64,000 nucleotides of DNA from Trichoplax sp. H2 (Eukaryota > Placozoa > Uniplacotomia > Trichoplacea). Under the pieces are notes generated by a model that saw only the letters and a list, made by a program, of their open reading frames with translations, had not been told where the DNA came from and did no database searches. Below, in pieces: positions 26,861 through 38,507 of this stretch (position 1 is the stretch's first letter; every line of letters starts with the position of its first letter). The stretch lies in NCBI GenBank assembly GCA_003344405.1, contig NOWV01000189.1:1-64000 (forward strand), read 5' to 3'. Both the position numbers and the translations under genes were made by a program.

Positions 26861-27603
26861 TTATTTTTTAGTTATAATATGATTGATCGTAACAAAGACA
26901 ACACATGCAATAGCCCAAATATTGATCACTGGAATCCATAGCCAGTGCTTAAAAGGCGATGAATAGATATTAACTTCATTTCCTAGTTTATCTCGAGCTT
27001 CTTTGCGTCCGTAATAAACTAACGTAGAAGGAATGACATATTGAACTCCAACGCCAGCATACGAGCCGGTAATACCAGCTAAAAATTCCAAATTCTTAGT
27101 AATAAGAGCCAAAGTTACAGGTGGTATGAGGGCTAGTAATGGAAAGACGATGCGGTCTATCCAAAATGGATAAATTTTATCTTCTTTTAGGAGCAAAGAT
27201 TTTAGATTGTTACGTAATGTGACCCCAATAATTGGAAAATTAGAACTAAGAGTGAAAACTGGAAAGAGCGATAGGAAAAAACTGATAAATTTAACATGAT
27301 AATGAGTAAAATTTAATGTATATAAATCTTCCAGCGAGTGAATTGGAAATGTAAATATGGCAGTGTGAGATAATAGCGCATAGAAGGCTAAAACAGTAAC
27401 GTAATCTCCTAATAGAATATACATGACATGCTTTTTCTCACGAATGGGTGTAATCATCGATGGCAATGAATGTTGGCACATGAATGAATAAATACAGATG
27501 CCAAAAAATGTTGGAATACCAGCAAAATTAGCTACCGGTGGATGACCTCTAGCCTTACCACTACCTAGAAAGATGAATGTTATAGAGAGCATCATAGCAA
27601 AGG
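26861..27603 (-). CDS. TMEM104: TMEM104 last coding exon (743 nt)
   Basis: The acceptor TCTTCAG at 27604-27610 (minus) starts this exon; the first codon is completed by the G ending exon 27873-27966. The methionine at 27595 is internal, not a start. It encodes the C-terminal half: SFMCQHSLPSMITPI, the TM segments around LFPVFTLSSNFPIIGVTL, and GITGSYAGVGVQYVIP, ending ITKK and TAA at 26861-26863. Loss of introns in this half contrasts with nine small exons upstream. Confidence 0.95.
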
Positions 27604-30600
27604 CTGAAGATTTGGAAATTGGTATTTATGACGGATATTGTAGAAGGAAGAAACGTAAAAATGCAAAATTAGTCGTTCATCATTACAATATTCATGAATT
27701 CATTGCTATCTACAATGGAATAATTTAATTTTATGTAGTGTAATGTAAAAAAATACACGTCTTATAAAATATAGGCGAATCTCTAATCGCCATAAATACT
27801 ACTTAACTTCAATATTTTGAATTAAACTGTGATAAAAGTGATCATTAATTAAAGAAGTGATATTTAGCTCACCTAGCCACCGTAATATAGATGTTGTGAC
27901 TTGCAAGTATTTTGTCTTTTGAACATTGAAAAAGACAAATGGTCCAAGACAGATGGTAAAAGCGGCCTAATTAAATTTTTAATACTATTATTTACTCTTC
28001 AATATCTTTTTGGGACATTTAACTGATGTACAGTCCTATTTAGTTTAGGAATTATTTCTGTTAGTGTGTTAGAAGGAATGCTTACTACAAAGATTCGATA
28101 AGCACCACCAACTGTAAAATTTCCCCAGCAGGGTAATGAAGTATTTAGTCCGGTTCCGTTTAAATCATTACTAACCAAAAATTAAATAATTAATAACAAT
28201 AGCGGCACTTGGATAGTTAAGTTTTATTTAAATTATTAATTACGGATTGAAATTCTCTTGCACTTACCAAGCAACTTTGGTCAGAGATTTTGCAACGGCG
28301 ACAGCATAAATTGCTAAATCGCCATATAGGTAAATACAAATACACAGATAGAAGAAATTGTTGCCAACTATAAATTTAAGTATGCCATAATAGAGAATAA
28401 TTTAGTAATGAAAATCATATATGTAGTAATTGAAAAAAGTCAAAAGATTCAAGAGGCTTCCTATATTACATCCAACTTGAAGTAAAACACTTATTGGTAA
28501 AAGCCTCATATCTTGCAAAGATGAAATACCTTTATTGTAAAACATTCCCGCCATTTTCCCCTAGTTTACAAAATTTAATAAAGCATGTCGATTTAATGAT
28601 AACCTTAATCTGGCAATAGAAAGAGATAATGCTCGCAATAGGAAAAGGATAAAAAGTGGAATCAATTTGAAATCAATTAGTCACTAAATTTATAGCATAC
28701 GAGTATACTAATCAAATATGGGGCAGTATTAATTATTACTAATAAGTTTTAATTGCAAAAGTCGATTATTAACCTGGTATTGAAACATGATCCAATATCT
28801 ATAAAGGCAGTAAATCACAGAAAGATTTTAACCGATGCAGCTATGAAATTAATTGATGAAAAGCTCAAAAGCATAGTCATTTGCTAAACTTATTTTGCTG
28901 ATAGTTGTTTTGAGAGAAATCTATTAGTAGCTCGTTGTTTCTAATAGAAACGAGTTAGATGAAGATTTGAAATTTTGGCTTGCTAAATTAACTGATAAAT
29001 GTCCAGGATTTATAAAAATATACTAAATTAAAATAGTGTTATCTGCTGGTGCCAATACCAATCATTTTAACGATTTGTACCATACATTAAGTAATAAAAG
29101 CATTACTGAATTTATTCTTTAACACGACATGAGCTCGTTTGATTACAACTTGTATAAGGATTTAACTTACTATTGACGTGGAGATTCATTAAAGAATCTA
29201 TCTGGAACTACTCTATTAGCTATTTTTGACTGAATAACTTTATGTCAAGAATCAGATTGAAGATAGAATTCCTCTTAATTTCTTAATGCCTTAAATTTTT
29301 TTATCTGGCTATTGATTGTTGAATTACAGTTACGGTAATTTCTGTTATCTAATATTTCAATAATAATAAATTGCTATACCATAGATTTTAGCTAAATGCA
29401 ATAGTTTAATAAAATTTACCAATTCTACTCTCTCTTTGATTTCAAATACATTGGATATGTATTCCCTCTTAATTTCTCCTAAAGTCCATATCAAATATAT
29501 ATGGATTAATCATGGCATTTATTAAACTTATAGCAAATGAGAAAGAGGATACTCTATTAAGATCAGCCACTTGTAATGTTTATCGTTAACAGAGCTTTAT
29601 TATTTACATCAATTAGATTATAAAGTCATAAATCTTACCATTAATTTCAATTTCGAGATACTTTCGAGTTTGAAGTACTGGCGTTCTTTCAGTATTGATT
29701 GATTTATCTGTTTCTCCTTCTTGATCGCTATTCGACTATAGATAACAGTAATTAGATGAGATTCTTAAATAATTTAATTGTACACTGCACTATTAAATAT
29801 AATCATAAACGAATTCAAGTATAGCTAATATCTATAAAAGCAACAAATAAGCAGATACACGAACCATCAAAGGCTGATAAGATATTTTGGCATAAGTTGG
29901 AATATACAATAAGAGAGCAAAAGAAAGAAAAGGATGATGAGCATATCTTTAATATTAAGCATTGTTCGAAATCATTTGAAAGATTCCTTTACCTCCGATT
30001 CGACTTGAAATTGACCTGTTTTATCAAGTGCATTCGCAATTGCCATTGATTCCACAATAAATGTGGTAGTAATATAACTAAATCGAAATTGGAATGATTG
30101 AAATATATATTCAAATGTCTTCATGATTAACGCACACGGGAAATTAAGTGATAAATACGAAAACTACAGATAAACAGTAAGTAGTAGCACGGATGACTGG
30201 ATACTTTACCAGGTACAGTACAGTATCTAGTAGTCAATAAATTCAGTAACTTATTTCGTATAGATTGGAATAATAGAAGCCAATACTGTCAGTTTATACT
30301 AAACACTGAAGATTAATATTCAGAGACTCCTATAAAGATTCATAGCTACCTGATTATTGCTAATAAGACTAGCATAATAGTGGCCAACAACCAACCAGTA
30401 TGAGCAAAAGCTTTTGGCATGGTCAAAGCACCAACACCCACCACCAAATTAAAAACATAAATGAATCCAACCTAGTTCGAAAACAGAAACGGTGATCAAT
30501 TTCGATTTTTGACTTACGAATGTCTGAACTAGACTCTTGAGTTTTGGAATGGAAGACACCAGAAATAGTAATGATATAGTATAGATGTGAATCTCAACGG

Positions 30601-32349
30601 TAGATTATAGAACATTTAGTTATTATCGTAGCTTAGTTATTCATTTATGTCTGTTGTTTTAAATTGACTATGACTAAAAATGGGTCAGAAATGGATAGGT
30701 ACTGATTTATTGAGTCTACTAAATCCAAGTAGAAATTAAATCTAATTTTCCAAATAATTCAATATCCATCTTCGTATTATTCGTAGCGATAATCCAAATT
30801 GCGATTACAATTTGCTAATGAATAATTTCTTGAAATAAATGCTGGACTCTTTTTTATTCGCGGAGAAAAAAGGGTAAGTGCTTCATTTAAGTTCATATAA
30901 ATTATACATACGACTACCATCTATCGACCAAATTTTATAACTTAACTAATGTTTGTAGCGCATTGGATTACAGTATCGTTTCTACATAGAAATAGATATG
31001 TAGAACTGTTACAAATCTTCTTCTTTGTAACAAGAAACCGGGTCTTAAACATTATCTTCACTAGTACTTGTGTTCCCAACTAACTTAGGGACCTATCGTA
31101 GTTGAACTAACTCTCAGCTACACAAAAAACTACTATTAAGTAATAGGTATAAATACTTTACTTTATTTTCGTTAACCTTAGTCGTAAAATGTACTAAAGA
31201 AAAAACGTAAGAATATTCTTAGCAATAATAGTCAAAAGATCCTGCAAATGACTAACTGGAACTGAGAAGCTAAGCTAGTGCTCCGCTTTTTATAGTCTCG
31301 CCGATGGTACACTTGTGAATATTCTTGAAATAGCGGCTTACACTGTACAGTATACATATCCTAAAGGCTCTGCAAAGTAATTGATCTTACACTTAAAAAC
31401 ATCTATTAGGAAATTAAGAATTTTTTCTTCAAGGTGAAACAAATAAAAAGAAATTGAAACGTATTGAAACTATGTAGGCGTCGAAATGAATCAGATTATT
31501 TTAGGATTTCTAATTTAAACCTTTATTATTTATTATACTGTACACAAAGAGATCTTTACCTAATTTTTGCTATCGAATTCAATACTACTGTCAACTTGAT
31601 GTTAACTTTTATGCCTTTAACACTAAATTACATCGTATTGCTTTCGATATAAAGTTGTTCATTGATTTGATGATGTTAATATAATGTGGGTCTGGTAAGA
31701 AGTATTCACCATTTCAAAAATTTAGAAAATGGTCCCTTTCCTGATCGGCGTATTAATCAACGTCACCTGGATTGTGATAGGGATGCATTTGGATACTTGT
31801 ATGGAAAAGCAAATCAATAAATGCTAGCATAAAAGTACTTTATTCGAAGGCAAGTGACCTTTCTATAAGCAATCAGAAGATGAAGCTAAAATTTTTCGTT
31901 CATCAATCTTCCGATTAAAATTTTCCTATAGTTCGAGCTTCACCGAATTTTAATTAAAATTCTTTTTACATCTAATTCCTCATGTCTAAACTTAATCTAG
32001 ACTATACAGTTGTAGGCACTGTAATCTAAAAGAAATTGGCCAGCGTTATTCACTATTTAGCAAAGCAATGATTTCGACAAAGAAGAGAGAATTAATAAAG
32101 TGACTAAATAGTATCAGTAAAAATCTTTCAAGTCGTACTAATAGAAAATTGACTATTTTTATCATCGAAGGTTTATTTAAAGCATGGATTCAACTCTTTT
32201 ATATAAATTATTTGATATCATATTTATCGCAGCAGATAATTTTTGAATCCGTATTTCAAAAGAGAAAAAGTCAAGAAAACGGGTAGGGAAGAAAATTAAC
32301 TTACGTAGGCCGGATAGCTCGATCCTACTTCAGTCAGTGACGAAGGCAT
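26861..32349 (-). CDS. TMEM104: TMEM104-like amino-acid/auxin permease family membrane protein
   Basis: Complete gene; ten coding exons in transcript order: 32305-32349, 30350-30471, 29993-30077, 29639-29735, 29420-29478, 28530-28560, 28268-28367, 28086-28170, 27873-27966, 26861-27603. Phases match at every junction and give 486 residues, near the vertebrate length (about 496). The start is MPSSLTEVGSSYPAY, spliced to VGFIYVFNLVVGVGALTMPKAF. Then follow SYITTTFIVESMAIAN, an acidic loop, NVFEIKERVEL, YLYGDLAIYAVAVAKSL, CLGPFVFFNVQKTKYLQ and HPPVANFAGIPTFFGICIYS. Members are multi-pass proteins of the AAAP transporter fold, probably endolysosomal; substrate unestablished here. Intron 1 (about 1.8 kb) hosts an LTR-like repeat. 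Confidence 0.95.
30950..31400 (-). mobile_element. LTR-like segment in TMEM104 intron 1
   Basis: On the minus strand a strong TATA motif (CTATAAAAAGCGG, about 31290) is followed about 130 bases on by GAAAATAAAG (about 31160), the spacing seen in the other LTR-like repeats of this window. It could alternatively be an internal promoter for a short TMEM104 transcript, since it has the same strand. Termini and target duplication not resolved. Confidence 0.3.
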
Positions 32350-32912
32350 AATTTAGATTGAATATACTGAATGATGATCGAAATGGCTAAAATTGCCTTC
32401 GTTGTTGGATTCAATGCCCGAAGAAATTAAAATAAAATAGACTAGTCTACTAGGGCTACTCAAAATTCGACTAGTCCACTCTTTTCCTTCCAATCTTTCA
32501 GGTACGGTAATTAGGCAGAAAATTGTCGATTTAGTCGATGACTTAATTAAGAAATTAATTCAGAACGCTAGAAGTAGCCAATGTCGGACGACTACGCCGA
32601 ATCAGGAGACTAGAAAAGACTCTTCATACTAATGCTTATATTTCATCGCTATCGTCATTAAGCTTGCTTATTATCCATTGAAATGGTAATCATGGCTTCT
32701 GTATATAGCCGTTTGATGGGACAGAGTTATGGATAAATATACATGTAAACAATAACCTGCATTAAAATTGGAAATCTTTTTAGCTATGTTATATCAACGT
32801 ATTACTGTATTGTCATCTACTGTACTTGTATACTGTTACTTCACAACAAGTTTATATAAAGGTATGAACTACCATATAGAAATTGACGGTAAAATTGCTT
32901 CTATCATATAAT

Positions 32913-33926
32913 ATTTGTGTATACGTATAAATTTATCGGCCAGTGGTTTAGATATCAGATAGTCCTTTTCATGTTATTAGCAAGTATTTTTACTCTTTTA
33001 CGGTTCACTTTCTTGAATTAAAAATGATGAATTGTAAATAGGTAGAAAATGAGATTGAAATAAAATATTTAAGCTATCTTTTTATTTCATCTCTGCCTTG
33101 ACAATTTATAAAATATATATTGACATGGCTAGGAGATTTGTTATTGCGTATACATATCGTCAGTAAATAAGGCTACAATGAAAATTCTTTCTCTATCTTT
33201 TATATTCTATTTCTGTCAATGTCACAGATCGGATTTTTTTTATTGATGCTGTTTGGAGATTTAATATCACAGCACTTTGAACTATTGCTATACATAGAAT
33301 ATCGGGACAAATGAAGCATTGTGCCCATTTTGAATCTCTCTCGCTCTCCTGGAATAGCTGGTAAAATTGATTTACTCGTCCGTTATTTTGAGATCCATTC
33401 TTACTATTGATAACTGTAAGATTTGCGTATACGTATAAATTTATCGGCCAGTGGTTTAGATATCAGATAGTCCTTTTCATGTTATTAGCAAGTATTTTTA
33501 CTCTTTTACGGTTCATTTTCTTGAATTAAAAATGATGAATTGTAAATTGGTAGAAAATGAGATTGAAATAAAATATTTAAGCTATCTTTTTATTTCATCT
33601 CTGCCTTGACAATTTATAAAACTTATATTGACATGGCTAGGAGATTTGTTATTGCGTATACATATCGTCAGTAAATAAGGCTACAATGAAAATTCTTTCT
33701 CTATCTTTTATATTCTATCTCTGTCAATGTCACAGATCGGATTTTTTTTATTGATGCGGTTTAAAGATGGTTTGGAGGCGGTTTAAACCATTGCTATACG
33801 TAGAATATCGGGATAAATGAAGCATTGTGCCCATTTTGAATCTCTCTCGCTCTCCTGGAATAGCTGGTAAAATTGATTTACTCGTCCGTTATTTTGAGAT
33901 CCATTCTTACTATTGACAACTGTAAG
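32913..33926. repeat. 508-bp direct tandem duplication
   Basis: 32913-33420 and 33421-33926 are head-to-tail copies, both starting at ATTTG(T/C)GTATACG and ending near ATTGA(T/C)AACTGTAAG. They differ by a few substitutions and a small region near 33240-33290 versus 33755-33790. The high similarity indicates a recent event. No coding frame is shared. Confidence 0.9.
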
Positions 33927-34129
33927 AACGTAAGACTAAAATGGAATGTTTATTCCATCTTTCATTTCCGTCTGTGTTGCTAAAATGAAGAGATTTCCAT
34001 TTATATGGCAAACCTGTGATTTCGACATGATGTCAAAGAGTTGCTCCATTGAATATACAGTACATACACAGTCTATCAGACCGAAATCGTTGCATTTCAA
34101 TATGCAAAGTAGACAGTACTGCACAGTCA

Positions 34130-34620
34130 GTGCTGACGCGTGGAATACTGTACTGTACACGTGTAATACTGTATAGTACTGTTCTGTTGCTCGCTTCTCT
34201 GTACTGTATGTGATTGTTGCATAGGGTTGAGAAAAAACACTATCTTAACTCTATGGATTCTTGTGAATAACCTGAATAAAAATCCGAATCCTTTTCAGAG
34301 TCTAAAGACGAGTCTGAATCACTGAGTTTCCTTTATACTGTACACTGTACAGTATGAAATACTGTATAACCAACAACAATCTCATAGAGATATCCAAAAA
34401 CCGCTATGGGATTTCCATTTAGGAAAAGCAGTCCGACGCGTACCGCCCATCATAATGCAGTACAAGCACAGTACAGTACAGTACAGTACTGCAAGTAGGC
34501 TTTGTACTGTAGAAATTTTTTCTGTACTGTACACTGTACACTGTATTTCAGACTACTGCGCACTGTCAATGCAATGATTATGCAGTTCAGTACAGTACAT
34601 GGAAATCAATTATTACTGTG
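34130..34620. repeat. Field of palindromic TACTGTAC/GTACAGTA words
   Basis: The palindromic core ACTGTACAGT and its halves occur more than ten times in about 500 bases, including runs such as CAGTACAGTACAGTACAGTA near 34465. Isolated copies occur elsewhere in the window (about 30220, 31345, 48977, 50020-50040). The stretch can form many hairpins. It could be a low-complexity satellite seed or a cluster of binding sites; nothing in the sequence decides between these. Confidence 0.7.
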
Positions 34621-34639
34621 CTCTGTCAATAAATACACT

Positions 34640-35040
34640 ATATAAAACATATAGGATATATAGGAAGATATAAAACATATACAACATATAGGATATAGGA
34701 GATGATTATGTGGTGCGTAGTACTGGTAGATGCTGACCAAGAAATATTGAAACGATGATGGCCTTCTACTATATTAGTTATTTGAGGTTGTGATGGTAAT
34801 CCACCTGGAGTAGTAGTTGATACTGTAGTATCTCCTCGAGTAGTCGGAGTAAATGTTATTGGGTTCTTAGATATTGAAATGAATTCTCGTGGAGTTATTG
34901 AAGTAGATGATGTTAGACTAAATACTATTGAGTTTTAGAGACTACAGAATCAACTACTGCTTGACTTGTTGAAATAAGTAACACTGGGCTTAGTGTAGTT
35001 GGAGTAGATATGCTTAAAGTAGATGATGTGGCAGTACTCA
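34640..35040 (-). pseudogene. Remnant of a Thr/Ser-rich, FN3-like protein
   Basis: On the minus strand a Thr/Ser-rich frame (STATSSTLSISTPTTLS) from about 35040 stops at TAG (34925-34927). The adjacent frame then continues with TSSTSITPRE, TPTTRGDTTVSTTTPGG and PSQPQITNIVEGHHRFNISW. The last part resembles the first strands of a fibronectin type III domain after a mucin-like stalk. The frame change and the run into low-complexity sequence at about 34640-34690 suggest a broken copy. It could also be two exons of a gene with unrecognised splice sites. No start or stop context is convincing. Confidence 0.35.
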
Positions 35041-35049
35041 AACATGATT

Positions 35050-38000
35050 GAATTAAATGATGTTGAAGTAAAAATGGAACGGCGTACCAATACTTTGCAC
35101 TGTATAGGCATATGATAATGAATCAGGTAATTTGAACTTTCATTACAATCATATTTACTAAATTTTCTTACTTCGCTACAGTTACAATAAAGAGCAGATA
35201 ATCAATAGTTTTTGTGTCTTAATTCAAATAGTATAACCATCAATTATAATATGAGAACTATTAACAGTCTCTTGAGAGTTAAGAGGCACTATGCCGTGCT
35301 AATTTTCGTGTAAATAACTTATTGGTTAAACCAACAGCATCATAACAAAGCTACGTTCCATTGCCTATAGTCTTATTTCAAGTCATTCAATAAAATTGAC
35401 ATTGAATATGGCAGAGCATGCACCTGCTTACTGATAATGAGCTGATATAAGGTCTGTAGTGAAAATTGATCGATAAACTTGGAAACAATTCTGGAAAAAA
35501 ATTCTGTTTTATCACTAAGCTGTAACAGCGCTCCATCGTCATTAAAAAATTTTACGAATCAGTTTTGTACCGGAAACTAAACTTTCGGGAATCGTTCGTA
35601 GATAACGACGTAGATCTCCAACTGACTTTTAGAGACCTATATGGGTGAAAACGAACTCTTTTCTTCGCACAAAGATGACTCTTTCAAATATTTAATAGAG
35701 AATTCCTTTACTGTTCTAAGCTACAATATGTGTAAAGCCGTCACTCACTAACATCAGCCGGAATTGATCAATTCATTACCATGATCGTTGTTATATATCC
35801 TAGTCACCTCAGCACAATGCGACTATTAATATTTTAGTTGTGGCCGTTTGTAGGCCTCGGCATAGCGACGAGCTACTAAAGCTATAATAACTTATAGCGG
35901 CAGCTCGTAGACAAAGTTGATTCAAAATCGATTACGTTAGAGCCAAATTGGACATTATCCGGTGTTAATGAACAGACATAAATGATTACGCGTTCCAATT
36001 AGCAATTATGTTTTATTGCCAGCTCAGAAAAACAAACAAATAACAAGCTACATGAGGTAATCGAGTCACCAAATTATTACAAAGCTTAGCACTGTAACAG
36101 GGTATAAGGTTGTCAGAATTATGTTGAATGGATAAATTTATGTAAACGGCTGAAAAATTCTTATAAAACGATATATTGAGAATTTATGTGGTATGTAATT
36201 GCAACAATGTTTGTACATATTGTTGTGTGAAATCATCGAAAAATAAAAAATTACAGGGTAGCTTCAGGTAGAAAGTATTGATAGATTTTATGAGATGTAC
36301 GTTTACTTTCCTTCCCTCTTTATCTATTCAATAGACTTAGGTAAACGTCCAAAGGTTTTAGTCTTGTAATACTACTTGTAAGTCGGAAAAATAATAAAAA
36401 ATGCTCAGCCGGTTGTTCCTTGACCTTTTTGAGCATTTTAAAATAAGGGAAGACACGGTAGTATTCTTCTATTGTAAAAATTTTTTTGTAAAGATCAATT
36501 TCAGATTTACCGTAAAATTTTCTATTGCATCTGTTACGAGTTAGGAATAATCCTGACTTGTAACAAAGGTTGATTATGTATTTCGAATATACACGACTGA
36601 AAATTGAAATATCGGTTAAGGTTTCTTAAACCAGTTTAATCGTACAAGTCACCTCGTCTTTTAGAAATTATCCAAACTAATGCTCTAAAAGGTTTTCATG
36701 TATGTGTAGAATTAAATACAGTTTAGCACAACTAAATTCAAAGTGTCAGCATTACATTGATCACTTGCTAATAGTACGCTAGATTAATATACACGTACAT
36801 AAGTGTATATTTTGCTATCCCATGAAGATGTTTCATTTAAACTTACAAACTGTGCTTGCAGTCATAAAATCATTCAAGGTGATAGTTATAATCTAGTTAA
36901 AGTAGTTGAGAAATGCAATTACTATTTTAGTTTATCTAATTACAGGTTGCTAAAGTATCATTTGTTTAAGGCCAAAGTTACAGTTAAAGAAAGCGTGAAC
37001 ATTACTGACATAGAAGCGTATGCCCATATATCAAACGTAATATGAAAATAATATACATGTCACGAACATCATATAACAGATCTTTCCTCTACTTGTGCAA
37101 ACTTATATTTTATGCTAACTAGTCACGATACTGCTGTTATAGCAGGAACTATTTCTCATAAATGGTGATGTTGATAAACTAATTGTATTTCTCTTATATG
37201 TAGGATTGTGTTAATAATAACATCTTATTAGCCGGATACAGAACAATTACTACTTAGTAACAATACATTGCACATCTTCAGCAGTCAATGTCGCACTTTA
37301 TAATGCTTTACTTCAGCCTGGTCAATCACCTAGTAAATAAATTCTTAATTAATTACTACTAAAAGCCTTTTAAAAATGAAATATTGAATTAAAGATTTCT
37401 ATTATGAGAATTCTATACTTCAGCGTAACAGTTAATTATCTAGGGAATAAATTTATGAAGCAATAAACACTGCAGGTCTTCAAAAAGTGAAATAATGAAT
37501 TAGCATTTTCCCCATTCCATAAGATAATATGCTACACATAAAACTGTACTATACAATAATGTTAGTATAGATAGTGTTGCGTTACATCAGGTAACTGTCA
37601 GAACATAGCAGTAAGATTATTCGTATACCGAAGTAAAGTCTACAAAAACACTTGATAAATGATCTTACACACTCATCACCTAGATCAATTTTTAAATTAA
37701 TTTACAGAAATTACCGTATCGTAACATCCTTATTTAAGATATTTCGTTAATTATTCTTTCTATATAATTTCTTTGAACTAGCCTTCAAGATTACTAATAT
37801 ATGTTTACTACATTGTTATTTTTTGAATACGATTCAAATTCGTCTGAATCTATCATCAATTTACAAAGAGTAGGATAACGAAAGAAATAACAGGGAATCT
37901 GCTATTTAAAAATAAATATATACATAAGAACTTAATACAATGGTTTGACAGATTTATGGACGTCCTCGTTCCGCAGCTTTGAATAGTATCAGCTAAAATT

Positions 38001-38300
38001 AAACAAAAACATACAAATGCAAATATTTTAAATCTTCAGAGAGTTGAACTTTAATTAAGTTAATGATTTGAGTAATCCATTTATTCATACATTGATTTTG
38101 AAATATCTAATTATATACTATCTTGAATAGCTTCAGGCATGGCGAATTTTTGATGCGTTGCAATCTAATTCCATTGCAAACTGCATGATTACGAATCTTT
38201 AATACGGTTTACTAAGAGAAAGTTTACAAAGTAAAAGAAAATTTCTTGCGTTGCAATTGTGATTGTGACGTGGTCAAATCCCTTTGAGAATAACATAACC
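35050..38300. other. Gene-poor region upstream of the micro-exon gene
   Basis: No exon chain recognised on either strand. A hairpin of TGCTCA...TGAGCA arms lies near 36402-36435. Small single-frame ORFs here (for example 36803-37045) have no recognisable domain and no splice or promoter context. Confidence 0.4.
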
Positions 38301-38315
38301 ATGAAAACTAAAACG

Positions 38316-38323
38316 TATAAATA
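38316..38323 (+). promoter_or_regulatory. TATA box of the micro-exon gene
   Basis: A consensus TATAAATA, within GTATAAATAGG, lies 121 bases before the ATG at 38437. Transcription would start about 30 bases downstream, near 38346, giving a 5' leader of about 90 bases. A strong TATA box suits an abundantly expressed secreted peptide. No other element is clear. Confidence 0.6.
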
Positions 38324-38436
38324 GGCTTTTACAAGTTAATTCTTGCCATTACTAACTCACCGCGATTGAATAATTTCTTGTTAGGAGTATATCAATTTTG
38401 ATTTAGATTCATTTAGAAAGCAACATATCTTGGAAA

Positions 38437-38507
38437 ATGTCGAAAGTTATTCCTTCCGTTTTGCTCATCGCCTGCGTCCTACTGGCTTTCTTTCATTCTA
38501 TTGAAAT
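38437..38507 (+). CDS. Signal-peptide exon of the micro-exon gene
   Basis: Starts at ATG 38437 (context AAAATGT) and encodes a 23-residue leader: a short basic n-region (MSK), a long hydrophobic core (VLLIACVLLAFF) and a polar end (HSIE). The donor GTAATTAAG at 38508 leaves AT in phase 2, completed by G of the next exon. Read through without splicing it would end at TAA one codon later. The leader is typical of secretory-pathway targeting. Confidence 0.85.

Noticed and set aside
30516-30600. A candidate first exon of TMEM104 ending in a GTAAGT donor.
   Set aside because: No ATG in the required phase; the exon at 32305-32349 fits phase and family sequence exactly.
33936-34176. Overlapping open frames on both strands.
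   Set aside because: They arise from low-complexity palindromic sequence; no domain, splice site or start context supports either.
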